Below are positions 10,977 through 22,313 of a stretch of DNA of 64,000 nt, piece by piece; position 1 is the first letter of the stretch, and the number at the start of each line of letters is the position of its first letter. A program made the translations under genes and the position numbers. The notes under the pieces were generated by a model, which had not been told where the DNA came from, did not search any database, and worked only from the letters and a program-made list of their open reading frames with translations. The stretch comes from Diphasiastrum complanatum (Eukaryota > Streptophyta > Lycopodiopsida > Lycopodiales > Lycopodiaceae). The stretch lies in NCBI GenBank assembly GCA_029204225.1, contig CM055101.1, forward strand, positions 35,953,648-36,017,647, written 5' to 3'.

Positions 10977-11985
10977 TCATTGTTCTTTATCATCTATCTT
11001 TGGCTCTATGATCTCTAAATCCATTTCTCCACATGGAAGAAGCTTTGCAGGACTAGCATCAAAAATATCTACAGAGTAGAAATTTTTCACCAATATCCTT
11101 GATGCTTCATGCCGAAAATGCCAGATCCCTTGTGGCGTGACTGGCATGCAGCAAAACTGAGAAAACAAATATCATAAGAAAATTTGTATTAGAAACGTAT
11201 GTCATGAATAATACAAGGATTATCTGATGACTGACAATAATTAATTCACAAAAAATTTCTAAATATATATATGACCTTCTGTATATCTGGAATAGAGTCA
11301 TGTTGAGCGAGCCAGATAAAAAATGATCTTGCATTGAAGACTGTATACCAATTACAACTAACAATATCTTGTTGTTGGGAGGGCTGCAAAATAAATAAAA
11401 AAAAAGAAAAATGTGTTAATGCACCAGAGTATGCTGGAATATCGTTTCAACGTGCGAGGATAAAAATGAAATATTATAAAGATTGCAAGTGCGCGTTCAA
11501 TCGATATTAGAAATTAGAAAATAAAAAAAATAAGATATCGTTTCAACGTAATAATTGAAAAATTAAAACGCGCGCTGAACCGATATATCAGATTTAAATC
11601 ACCTTTGCATCTATCCACTCCAGTTTTGTATATGCCGTTGCACCTGGCATTGGGAAGAATTCTATCAACATCCGTATAAGTTTTTTAGCAGCCTTGTGTG
11701 TGTGCGAGATTCAATTCATTTTTATGCACACTGGGTTGCATATATCGTCGCTATTTACATATAATGCCAAAACATATACACTCCAATGTCCACTGCAATA
11801 ATAAATAAGCATGTGAGTCAATATAAACTCAAGTATTATAGCAGTAGCTAAATTTTGAATAACAAAAAGCTTACTTGTATATGTATGGCACCATAGTCAA
11901 GGGTGCGTTCGTCCTCACATTTGACATGTATCCATCAACATAAGATTCTTTAAATTGGGGATAATGAATACTATCCTTCACAACA
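10977..11985 (-). CDS. Ulp1-like (C48) cysteine protease, spliced, 3' part
   Basis: Four minus-strand exons connect with correct phase: about 11985-11875, 11792-11603, 11383-11276 and 11156-10977 (stop TGA). Donors are GTAAGC, GTGATT and GTCATA; acceptors are ATTGCAG, TTTGCAG and TTCTCAG. The first junction gives VPYIYNGHWSVYVLALYV, which looks like the 'HW...V' catalytic-histidine strand of Ulp1/SENP proteases. Acidic NSDD follows, then in exon 3 PSQQQDIVSCNWYTVF, which fits the Gln-x5-Cys oxyanion/nucleophile motif. The last exon (GIWHFRHEASRIL ... DDKEQ) is not a known domain to me. Upstream exons are not identified. One in-frame TGA lies at 11711-11713; otherwise the frame is open. Ulp1-like proteases are often carried by plant transposons, and the neighbourhood here (transposase-like gene, motif array) supports that. 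The Ulp1 call rests on motif spacing alone. Confidence 0.48.
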
Positions 11986-12820
11986 TAAGATCAAGCAAGT
12001 AATGCACGTTGAATCGATATCAAAGTGAGTGGAGGTGGAATATCGATTGAACGCGCAGATGGACGTATGAAAGAGAGGGAGAGGTACATGCACGTGCTGA
12101 AACGATATTGGAATCCATGGACACAATCCCTGGAGTATCAATTGAGCACGCAGAGTATATGACAATAAATTTGTTGATACTTGATTGCGCGCTGAATTGA
12201 TATTAGGAGCAAAAACTGCATTAGTAGTCGAGCAAACAAGGAGGTCATAAAATTTTTTAAGCCCAGAATGAGCATTTATATAGGATTTGGTTGATCGGAC
12301 GTGTGGCCCTTCCTAAAAACTTCTAATAATGATTGGATATGGCTGGCTCAGGTTTTTTCATCCTCAAAAACGGTGCCCTTAAATTCGTGGATATCCATGG
12401 TTTCTTTTTTTATTTTTCATTGCTACGTGTCACCTGGCGAATGTCTAGAAATTTGCGCCCATAAATTATGGATTTTTGTGTCACCTTTTTTCATTATGAC
12501 TACTAAATGTCCATGCATTTCAACCCCATGTGTAGGCTATCTATTGGGCGCCGTTTTTTGAGACAATCAACTCTTTGAATATATGACAAGTGTACGACTG
12601 AGATTTAGCTTGGTGCTGGAGTATCGATTGAATGTGTGTGCTTCATTCCTGCAATTCCCTTTCACTTCTCCTACGTGTTGAACCGATATCAGCCACAGGT
12701 CCGCTGGTCTACTTCTGATATTGAATCAACGCGCAGTTTGTATCAATATTTTAGTAGCAACCGTGTCTACGCACGTTGAAACGATACGTGGTTTTTTTTT
12801 TTTCACATTACTATTTGTAT

Positions 12821-14342
12821 ATGGCTTCCTCTACATCTTCGGAGGATAAACTTAGGGGGGCAATCAATGAAATTCCCACTGAACAAATTGATTACTTTAT
12901 TTCCCTTTTCTTTTCTACTTTTGATATTGATAAGTTTGTTTATGAGAATCGTTTTCAGCTTGTGATCTTCTTAATAGATTTGGTCATGTAATTACACCCC
13001 TCATATAGCTATAGACAATTGTAGTTATGTTCATTTCACAAATCTTGTACATGCCCAACCATCTTCCAAACAAAAGCACGATAGAAAATACAAGAAATTA
13101 CATGACAGCTTCAAAAAAATTACTCATTGTAGTATTCACAAAAGACAATGTCGTCTTCTTATAAAAGGCATGGCATTTATTTTTTTCATCTCTGTTGAAG
13201 TACCAGAAGATGAACCCGCTGGTTCATCTTCATTAGCTTTACTAACAATCCCTTCATCTGTTCCAATGGAGGTAGATGAAGATGACGTTGATATAGGTGC
13301 GAATGCTGAATCAAAAATGGCATATGAATATGAGCAGACCACTTGTCGCTCATTAATTTTGTCCGATTGTAAATCTTTAGAAACGCCTTTTCCGGAGAAA
13401 AATTTACTGGATCTTCTTGTATATATTATAAATAATGATCATTATACATCGTTCAACGATATTGAAGATGTTTTTGATTTGAGAAAAGATGAAATCTTCT
13501 CAATTTTTTCAAAAGAATTGTTAGAATTTTATGATATTATTGATTATGATTATGATGATATCGAGCCCGAGATTGATATTGTAACAGATGGCAACTAGAA
13601 ATCTGGCAAGGAGGCATTGGATGCCATGATGGAAAAATACAAATCTTATTTTGAAACCTTGCCAAGTGAAAAAGAATTTTTGGAGTTTCAGAAAAGGTTT
13701 CTACCAAGAATTCATCATGAACACTTGAAAACTGAAGAGTGTGGTGGTGGCCACGACATTACAACAAAAAATATGGTCGGTTTCGATGATGATGATCTGG
13801 TAAGATATTGTTTAATGACCTAATACCTGAATTGTTGTTCTATTTTTTGTGATTGTGACTTTCATTTTTTAATCTAAATATATCTCTTATTGCGCTTTTT
13901 TACAGAATACCATCGAAGTAGATTCCTTTGCTGTAAGACATGGAGGTCTTCGAGACGGATCGGCAGCTGTTGGGCACAAGGATACATCTCTTACCCACTA
14001 TTTAACATTTTTTGTAAATAATGAAATTTGTATATTTATACGAGTTTTAGTCCATTTGCCGCAACCATTACAACAACAATTAGAGCATTGTTTGTTTGCT
14101 TAGGAGGCCACAATTATGCCAGAGGAACATTCAAGGTTGTTTTTGTTAAGAGAGATCTAACTATTAAAATACTCTGTTATGTCCCGGGAGATTCCACAAA
14201 AAGATCATCTTCAATGTCCCTTTATTCGGAATATATAGACATGAGCAAAAAGAAAAATATACAGTTTTTAGATCCATATGAAAGGAGATTGTTCCTTCAT
14301 GACAATACCATGCATCTCAAACTTGGAGATGATGAAAATTGA
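12821..14342 (+). CDS. Acidic protein of unknown function, spliced
   Basis: The plus-strand start is ATG 12821 (MASSTSSEDKLRGAINEIP). Exon 1 is 12821-12987 (donor GTAATT); exon 2 is 13133-13799 (acceptor CATTGTAG, donor GTAAGA), and the split codon AT|T keeps frame. Exon 3 is 13906-14013 (acceptor TTTTACAG, donor GTAAAT). A last exon from about 14104 is open to 14342, but its phase against exon 3 is unresolved. The protein is acidic: PMEVDEDDVDIG, IDYDYDDIEPEID and GFDDDDL. It has no signal peptide, no membrane segment and no family I recognise. One in-frame TAG at 13596-13598 interrupts exon 2. It diverges from the Ulp1-like gene across the motif array and converges on the transposase-like gene, so I infer it is an accessory gene of the same mobile unit. 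Confidence 0.45.
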
Positions 14343-14529
14343 AATTAAAATAGATTATACATATATATGCATGTTTTTCATTGTATCAAGAGGATCTCTC
14401 TTTTCTGATAAATTTGAATGCTTTCTGAAAGATCATAATGTTTGACGAATTTTTTGCTTGATATTTAAATTGTGCTCGTCTGTAAAACCACTAAAATAGT
14501 TGTACTAAATATTTATTTTTTGAATTATG

Positions 14530-16320
14530 TCAACCATGATTTGTAGCTCTGTGAAATGTGCCTCTTGCTTGCCGATGTGATTTTTCCATGCCTTGCGATG
14601 ACCAGATACTTAAGCTCCCATATTTCTTTGCAGAATAAGTTGCATGATGAAGCAAGATGTGCTGCAAACAAGAGTTGCAATTAGTTGAAATTGGTAACAT
14701 CAATATAAATAAATATAATCATGAATGATATTCTATATAGTGAAATTGATCAGTACCATGTAATGTGTTACGCGTTCTTCTCCCTAACAATCTCGTACTG
14801 ATTTAACAAATGTGGTACAATGATTTTGCAAAGTCCTCATATCTTCAGATGATAGGTTTCCTTTCCTAATAACACCTATTAATTTGTCTAAGTAATTCCA
14901 AACTTGTCCATTTTCCACTTAATTACTTCTAGTGTTCGTGTGACTTGAACAATTTCTTTCCAAATTTCGTATCTGACACTTGATTCTTTGCATGTGTGAT
15001 TAGATAAGAATCTTTTTGCTTTAGCACTTTCAATTAATGGCTTATTAGGAATATTTTTTTTTTTTTTTGGAGAGTCTGTCACTTTTTTCAATGGTGACAT
15101 TCCTTTTATGTAGTCCTACATTTGAACTTCTTCCAACCTCTTGATTGCTGCTTTAGCCACAGACTCCGATTTATGATTCCATGCTAGGAGAATATGCAGA
15201 TAAATTAGTTTTTCAATAATACAAACCTCAACATGCAATGTGCATATGTGAACATGTTTTTATGAAATTGGCACCACACTTTTCATATTTGGATCTTTTG
15301 CTTCTCGTGTTGGACCAGTGTTTGGTCGTCCCAAATTCATATTGTAGCAATCCTTCATGCAATACAGACATGGATTCTTTGATGTTGCCCCATGAGAGAC
15401 ATTTTTACATACATTTCAATGTTTTCAAATCGGTGCCACTGAATTTGAAAACTTCCATGGTTTTTTACTGTCAATTTCTCACCCTCCATGTGTCTCTTTA
15501 TAATCTCACCATAATTTGTACGTGAAAATATCCATGAAAGTATTTTATGGTCCTTTTTCATGACCTGTAGAGAAGCAAGTTATTTATGACATGTTAATAA
15601 GATAAGACAATGTATTGAATGTAACGATACTTAGAAAGAATATTGAAAATTGAAAAGTATACATGGAATGCCGCCAACCACAATATGTGATTTTTCGATT
15701 GAACACTAAACGTTTGATCATTGGTATCTGAAATTTTGTTCATCAAAGTGACACTCACTCGTTCCAATTTTTGACCTTTGATGATTTTGGATTCATCTAA
15801 TTTCATTACAATAATAATCATTCCATTTACTTGATGTTCGTCTAGTTTGTAGAATCGAATAATATATTTTAGAACATTTTCAATATCAAAAAAAATATTA
15901 TTGCAATCGTTGTATTTGAGCTCACCACATTCTGATTTGTATAAATTTGTTATATAAAGTGGTTGGCCAACTACTTTGAACATTCCATCATTATAATAAT
16001 GTCTTGCTAATCTTATCCGATATCACCATCACTTGAGAAAAGGATTTTTTAACTATTCTAAAAAAAAGTAGAATAAGCATTTCTGCTAATTCTAGAATCA
16101 TCACATGCACCTTGTATCAAATTTGCATCCAAATAAGTTTCAACCTTATTCAAAACAGTCTCTACAATCTCTTCTTTCATTTTTTCAAACAGAACATTTT
16201 TCATCATTGCCTTTGCTGACTTTCTCGATAAAACATGACTTAAAGATTCTCCAATATATGAACAATCTTGGGTTAATGCCATATTTAATGAAGTTGGGGC
16301 AATGTATATGGTTTTGAGGA
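14530..16320 (-). pseudogene. Transposase-like protein, multi-exon, decayed
   Basis: Minus-strand coding segments in order: about 16320-16060 (VLSRKSAKAMMKNV, ETYLDANLIQGACDDSR); 16010-15640 (GMFKVVGQPLYITNLY, NVLKYIIRFYKLDE, NGMIIIVMKLDESK, TFSVQSKNHIL); 15563-15255 (acceptor TCTACAG; NYGEIIKRHMEG, then HGSFQIQWHRFENIEM, then after a frameshift SHGATSKNPCLYCMKD); 15200-14757 (SESVAKAAIKRLEE, GVIRKGNLSSEDM, donor GTACTG); 14661-14530 (acceptor TTTGCAG; YGSLSIWSSQGMEKSH, then ARGTFHRATNHG, stop). The 'GSF.I.WH ... GA....PC.YC' block and the terminal 'QG.EK.H ... T.NHG' block resemble transposase-like proteins scattered through plant, algal and animal genomes; I cannot name the superfamily. Frameshifts (one at a T8 run near 16061) and stops make it a pseudogene in this copy. 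Confidence 0.5.
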
Positions 16321-16380
16321 CCCAAGGAGCAATTTTTAACTTTTGGTCCATGTACTCAAGTTTGGAGGGGTCACTTTTGT

Positions 16381-16690
16381 AACTCCTATGCAATACATGG
16401 CTCTTGGCTGTTGGCTTTTGGATATTCCACATTGGGAACCATTGGCCTTTGGATTTCTCTATCTCTACTATTATAAATAGGTGTCCTCTTTCTACTCAAG
16501 AGGGGAGGAAGAGCTTGACGAGGCTGGAGAGACTGGAGAGAGTGGCAGTGCTCTGTGTACGTACATTCTTTGTATAGAAATTGTCTCCATTGATATCCTA
16601 CTTTGCATCCACTTGTATGCATATTTCGTGATTGTTCATACAACGTTAATCACGACACTATTGACTATAGTCATACTCTAACTTAGACTG
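16381..16690 (+). promoter_or_regulatory. LTR- or promoter-like segment with TATA box
   Basis: TTATAAATAG at 16471-16480 is a strong plant TATA box, followed by GTGTCCTCTTTCTAC. Upstream lies a pyrimidine-rich stretch with GGCTCTTGGCTGTTGGC and CACATTGGGAACCATTGGCC. The layout resembles an LTR U3/R region, but no flanking LTR copy, primer-binding site or target duplication is visible. It points away from the transposase-like gene. Confidence 0.3.
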
Positions 16691-19450
16691 ATATTACCCA
16701 AAATAGGCCCTTACTCATAGCATGTAGGCTATAACATTCTTAGTGGTAACAATAAAACAATAATTTGAACATGTCTTTGTCAGCAGATACTCTAGTGATG
16801 CCCAAGTCCTCACTATCCAGTGCATGACGATGCAAAGGGTCATCCTCAACATCATGGAACTCATCCTATTTGTGTGTTGTCTTGAGTCTTGACATTAAAA
16901 TATCTCGTGAGAAGCACATGTCCTCTCTCCGAGTATCTTTGAAGGTAAGTCAACTTACGGTGAGCCCACATGCTCCACAAAAGATGAAGCCTTAGGAGGA
17001 AAGTAACAAGTCGCTTTGTAGACATCCATGTCTAGTTCTGTACTCCGCCCTTGCAGCCCAATCCAACGATATCACGCATGCTCATCTTGTTGAACTGCCA
17101 AAACCACTGTGTCTATATCTAGGCAAGCACCCGACTTGAAACTCTACCTGTAACTAATCTAGTCTCTACTCTATAGATTGAGTCCCATTTGAATCTTCTT
17201 ACCGATAGTTGTTTGAAAATTGCACTTATCCTACATGGAGCAATTTGGAGTTGGTTTAAATCTATACTACTAAACTTAATAACATAAAACAGGCTAAAGC
17301 AATTAATGTTTCACACTTCATTGCAGTAATTATTATGCTCCTAAGTTCCACAATAATAAAAAAGACTTTAACCTACACCTTGCAATTTAACTTTGATTTA
17401 ACCATTATAGTCTATCCTTACTAAATAAAACAAGTAGTCTTGAGTAGCTTAGTCATCCACGGACAACACATTTAAACCAATAGTCTTGAGTAGCTTAGTC
17501 ATCCATGGACAACACATTTTAGCAAATAGTGTGTTGGCAACTTACATGGCAAAAAGTTAAATCGTCTAAAAGTTGAAGCCAGAACCAATGACTTACGTTA
17601 CGTTGAAGCCATTATGCGAACACATACCTAGATTCTCTGGATTGGTCCTAGATCAAGTCTTTGTTAGGTCAAGTCACTAACTCTAGTCAAATTTTCTAGT
17701 GATTGGGTTCCAATTAGATACTAAGGGATGGATCAAATAAGCATTCAAATTTAGCAAACAAAGATCTACGGTATGGAATCAAGACTCATTATGCATAATC
17801 TTCATAACATGTTTGGAGAGGAGGTGGTATGCTTGCTAGTAATACCACTTGCTACCTAAAAACAAAAGTGAGAGGGCCAACTCCTTTATCAATGAGGCCA
17901 TTTCATAAAATGACTAGGACCATAGTGATGCTCAAAAGAAAGGGTGTGTAGGAATCAACATTGCACGTATATGCATGACATGCGCCACTCAAAGTGGAAT
18001 GCTCAAGAAAGTAGATGCCTATTGAGTAGCATATCATTGTAAGAAGAATATGTGAAACTCATCATAAGGAGTAGAATAAGTAGCATATCCTGAACAAATA
18101 GGACTTGTACCATGCCAACTATATTTGTACTCGTAAGTGGCTGTATATTTAGAATGTAAGGACCAACGGTATCCATATGTAGTGATGATCAATAATAGAT
18201 GTCAAACTATAGAAAATGAAAATGTTTAACAAGCATAAGAGATCATTGGAACCTTGACTTATGAGTTTGCATGCAATTCAACAGGAAAAGTAAGGATGCA
18301 ACAAAATTTCAAAATATACATGTACAAACTCAAAAGAGATAAAGTCATATAAGCTTTGAAAGGGGTTTTGACAAACTGCGAGTTTTGCGAGTTTTCTTTT
18401 GACATGGATCAATGCTTTGAGTATTTATAGTCTAGTCTTTCTACTCTTCTTCTATAAATATTCTCTTTATTTTTCTATGTTAGCTTGTAGCTATCATTAG
18501 TTTTAGCTATTGGTAAACTTTCAGCCATTCATTAACTTACAAGCTTCTCATAGGGAAGTCCCCTATGCTATCATTTTATTTCAATCTTTAGTATATAAGC
18601 ATTTATTTGGGCCACCCTTTCAGACCTTGTGGTTTGGGCCCCATTGACCGATCATTTATTGATTGCCAAATCCAAGGCCCAAGTTGTGTGGTTCAAATGA
18701 CATAATAACAATATAGACATGGTCCATATATATTTTGCTTTGCATGATATTTGATATGTAACTCTCCTTCCTTTGTAAGATAACATTGTCCTCAATATTG
18801 ATTCAAACAAAATGCTGATTTTGAAATAGACATTGTGCAATATTGCTTATAATGATGTAATGAGTGTCTCTAGTCCCTATTTATACCAAAAAAAATGGCC
18901 TAAAATGCAAGCTTTAAGAGACTAGAGTGATATAATTCAAAAGTGGAAATTTAGAGATTGAAAAGTGTGCCACCCTACAGGTTACCTCTTAAGGTAATTG
19001 ACTAGTAATAATTGGGTGTGTTGCTAGCATAAATTGAAAGTGAGTAAAAAGGCTTCTTAGGCTTGTACATGAATAAGAACGGCACATGGCCTACACATGC
19101 ACCAAAAAAGCACCCACATAGATAGGACATTCATGGCAAAGGGTACCACTATGGACAAACAATGTCCATAACAAGAGGGTAGGTAGTGCATTATTTTATG
19201 TGATGGAGCATATACGTGTAACTGTTTTGGGCTATGTAGGCTATGTACTTTCTTGTGGTAATATTAGTTTGCGCAAATCTATTGTAGCTAAGGAGATCTA
19301 ATGTGTGAGGCTAGTAGGAAACCCTATGTAGCATGCAAATTTCCAACTTTTGGTACTATGTCCACCCCATCCTTAGAATGTGTATATATATATATACATA
19401 TATACACATATATCTATTTGTGAAATTAGAATATATCCAATTTCACAAAT
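16691..19450. other. No gene recognised; short 46-bp tandem repeat
   Basis: About 2.8 kb without a recognisable gene. A short tandem duplication (TAGTCTTGAGTAGCTTAGTC ... GGACAACACATTT) lies at 17435-17477 and 17481-17523. A coding-like minus segment near 16785-16870 (FHDVEDDPLHRHALDSED) is too short to assign. 19378-19415 is (TA)n-like with TATATACATATATACACATAT. Confidence 0.5.
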
Positions 19451-19486
19451 TTATATAGAGAATAACTTAAGTTATTCTCTATATAA
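19451..19486. repeat. Perfect 36-bp palindrome
   Basis: The 36 bases are identical to their own reverse complement with no loop; the central 18 are GAATAACTTAAGTTATTC. AT-rich and flanked on both sides by a GAATATATCCAA word (19429 and 19493). It could extrude as a cruciform, or be the fused ends of a deleted inverted-repeat element. Confidence 0.95.
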
Positions 19487-19782
19487 TATAGAGAATATAT
19501 CCAAATGTATAACATAAGTTTATCCTTTGAGCTACATGCAAATGAATGTGGGAAAAACATTAAAGTGGTTTCTATCATAGTTTCTTTCGAATCGTGATTC
19601 ATTCAAAGAATCGCCATTTTGAAATGGTCCGATTCTAATGGATGGTTATCATATTCTTTTTTTTGAAACAAAAAAAAAATATAACAATTTTGAACTGTTT
19701 CGAAACGGAACCATTTTTTGCTTAAATGTACAGTGTGCCACTCAAGCTTCAAAAAATTCTAGAATAAGATTTGTGTTTTGTT

Positions 19783-19786
<4 letters not shown>

Positions 19787-19856
<70 letters not shown>
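19787..19856. repeat. (GA)n microsatellite, 70 bp
   Basis: Uninterrupted GA dinucleotides between TTGTTCACG and TTTATTAATG. The apparent Arg-Glu or Leu-Ser repeat proteins on either strand are artefacts of this tract. Confidence 0.98.
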
Positions 19857-19860
<4 letters not shown>

Positions 19861-20085
19861 TTAATGTCTTTTCCTTGCCAAAAGACATATAAGACTGAGT
19901 ACATATCCGGTGTGTGGTGCAAGTAGGAGCGTGAAAAATGTCTGCGATAGAAATAAAAAAACATATATGAAGTGTAGCCACTAAAAAAACAGCTACCATC
20001 TAATAGCTATCAATATTTGATAACTGCTAATCATTGATAATGACAAAATGTAACTATGGTCTTGATGGTATGCATTTATAAATCA

Positions 20086-21724
20086 TCAATTAAATCTTGC
20101 TACCGTGTAAGAATGATGTAACGGAGACTGTAGTTGGAGGTAATGTATGTTGATGGCATCGTCTAGGAGGTCGTCTGTGAAGTTGGTGTCTTTGTGGATG
20201 GGGTGGATAATGTTAGTGCACCAGGAAGATGGAAAACCAGAGACCACAACACGGTTGTGTAGAGTGGCTAAGATGGGAGAGAGTGGAACAACAGCGTGGA
20301 TCAACAATTCAGATTCAAGGTCCTCAATATATTTGGTACGATGAGTCTTCAGTCTCTTAATGGCTGCGCGGATCATGTCGGGAGTGAACAAGGTGAATTC
20401 ACGTGGCCGTGGGGACATAGAGATGGGTGAATCGTAGGTATAGTAGATAGCAAGGTGGCAAATGTGGTCAATGAGGGGAGGTGGAGCACGAGGAATTAAT
20501 GCATGCCAAAAGGCAACAATAGAAGAACTATGTAGGGCGTCAATAACGGCATCTCCCTTCTCATTCTTCAAGGCACGCTTTTTGTGGCAAAGTGTACGAT
20601 GGACATTTCTACGAGCAGTACAAAGAGCAGGTGGTTCGTATAACGTGCATGGGCAACACAGAGGTGTAAGGAGCGACGCCTCATCATCAAACCAAGGAGG
20701 CCGAATGGAACGAGAGGAGCTGGAAGGACATCGATAAGCTTTCAATGGGAAGGAGAATGAAGCAGCAATATGAAGTTATGTGGTGAGAAAGTCAGCTTAC
20801 GCTTCCAATTAGCTATCATGGGGAAAGTGCGCGTAAGAAAATAAGGGCCTCTTGGTATGTCTCGATATAGGTATGTGTGAAGGTATATCTGGGTGCACGG
20901 TCAATGAAGGAGTGGGAAGGAGGTGGTGAGGTTGGTATAGAACCTAGATGGAAAAACAAAAAAGAGTGGTCAGAGAGAGTAGTGGGGAGAATCTAGAAGT
21001 GTGAGATCAATGGAATAAGGGATGGTGACCCATGAGGTAGTTGACGACACTGTGGGGATGGCATGTGTAGCTGCTCAAATCAGGCCAACAAGCTAGGCCA
21101 TTATAAGTGGCTAACTCATGGGCCTCACCAAGTTGCAACAAATACTCTCCATAACCAGTGATAGGTCCTAGTGAATCGGCTGAGATCCTAGTACCTCCCA
21201 TGTCTTCACAATCAATGGCTCGTATGCATAATTGGTCAACATCATCATGAAAGTCGACCCGTTACACAGCGGTTATGGCGTTAAAGTCGCCAGTGAGAAG
21301 AACATGCCCATGATTTTTTTTTAATATGGAGAACCAATGCCCTCAACAAAGGAAGAGTACTCTAGGGGAAAGTAGCAAGTTGCAATAAAGAGATCTATCT
21401 TTATCCTATATACCAAATCCCATCTATATCCTTGAAATGTAGATAGTCCTATGACTTCTGACTGTCATGTGTCTCCATAAAGAATAGAATGTCTCTCCTT
21501 GTAATGAAATCAATAAGATCTCTAGTAGTGGAGGATGAGTGTATACCATTGATGGTTTGAAACCATAAATTTTGTTGTTGACTGAAGTGAGAAGTGAAGC
21601 TAATTTCAAAACTAATCACCAACAAGGAGCAGTTTTCAAATCTCACTCCAGGATGGAGGGTACTACTAGTACTTGTATAATCAAATGATAAACAATTTCC
21701 ATTCTGGTATTTTGCTAAATGCAC
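20086..21724 (-). mobile_element. LINE copy 2 (partial, inverted): endonuclease to start of RT
   Basis: Minus-strand translation matches the plus-strand LINE at 22.2-26.6 kb segment by segment. Around 21550-21450: NGIHSSSTTRDLIDFI and LFFMETHDS (endonuclease start). At 21200-21030: SLGPITGYGEYLLQLGEAHE and YNGLACWPDLSSYTCHPHS (endonuclease). At 20650-20090: KRALKNEKGDAVIDALHSSS, RAAIKRLKTHRTKYIEDLES and GFPSSWCTNIIHPIHKD (linker and first RT segment). Numerous frameshifts and stops. It stops soon after 'NIIHPIHK', before the RT palm, so the 3' half is missing. LINE copies usually lose the 5' end instead. ORF1 is also absent. Non-functional. Confidence 0.8.
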
Positions 21725-22190
21725 AAACTAGAAGACTAGCGGCCATTTATGCACCAAACATAGCACTACTGATACAGTTACACAAAGGAGAAGAATAAAC
21801 AAATTGGTTACAAAGAAGCTACAAATTTGCTGCTTTGCACTTTCTAGCCTATCATGATAGAACAATTTTACGATAGTTAAGCAACTCACAACCTCTCAGG
21901 ATATCATTGAGCTCTGTTGTTGCACCATGTCCAAGTGACAAGTATTCACTGATCGTAATCGGCAACTAGAAAGTATGGAAAAAAAAAAAGGATGAACTAT
22001 CCTGTTTTATGTGTTCCATTTGATGAGTGATTATTCAGGCGTGCTTGAAAAGCTTCATGTTGAACCAGTGGCAATAAACAACAACAATAATAACAGGGAC
22101 TGTGAGGGGTACAAGAAGACAATAATACCTGCATCCATTAGACAAGTTAAAAATTTCAGTTGGTTGTAAACTTGATTTTTAAGTACCTAA

Positions 22191-22193
<3 letters not shown>
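21725..22193. other. Spacer between two divergent LINE copies; nothing recognised
   Basis: About 470 bases with no ORF of note. It separates the 5'-most preserved part of the minus LINE copy from the (CT)n tract that begins the plus copy. Confidence 0.5.

Positions 22194-22243
<50 letters not shown>
22194..22243. repeat. (CT)n microsatellite, 50 bp
   Basis: Uninterrupted CT dinucleotides directly before the LINE 5' region (GTTGATCGCGATGATGGC). Its complement type, (GA)n, bounds the other end of the LINE at 26618. Confidence 0.97.
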
Positions 22244-22246
<3 letters not shown>

Positions 22247-22313
22247 GATCGCGATGATGGCTCCCTCTTGCTGATCCTCCACCTCCACCCTGTCCATCGC
22301 TGCCTTCACCCTG

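Larger units (their letters stand above)
10493..12788. promoter_or_regulatory. Array of about 15 dispersed 17-bp motifs, RCRCGYTGAAHCGATAT
   Basis: Related copies occur at about 10493, 10548, 11439, 11489, 11534, 11568, 12004, 12040, 12090, 12135, 12187, 12621, 12672, 12717 and 12771, in both orientations. Examples are GCACGTTGAATCGATAT (12004), ATATCGATTGAACGCGC (12040), GCGCGCTGAATTGATAT (12187) and GCACGTTGAAACGATAC (12771). The constant parts are a GC-rich RCRCG half and an AT-rich GAWCGATAT half. Spacing is irregular (about 30-420 bp). The copies lie in introns and intergenic DNA of the transposon-like unit, mostly between the divergent Ulp1-like and acidic-protein genes. By analogy with subterminal repeats of plant CACTA/hAT elements, these may be transposase- or regulator-binding sites; that is inference. 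Confidence 0.7.

Noticed and set aside
13136-13342. Minus-strand ORF overlapping the acidic-protein exon
   Set aside because: It is the antisense shadow of the plus-strand exon, which has matching splice sites on both sides.
19638-19999. ORFs encoding long Arg-Glu or Ser-Leu repeats (also at 22160, 26362-26739 and 29250-29600)
   Set aside because: They are translations of (GA)n/(CT)n microsatellites and have no other coding support.
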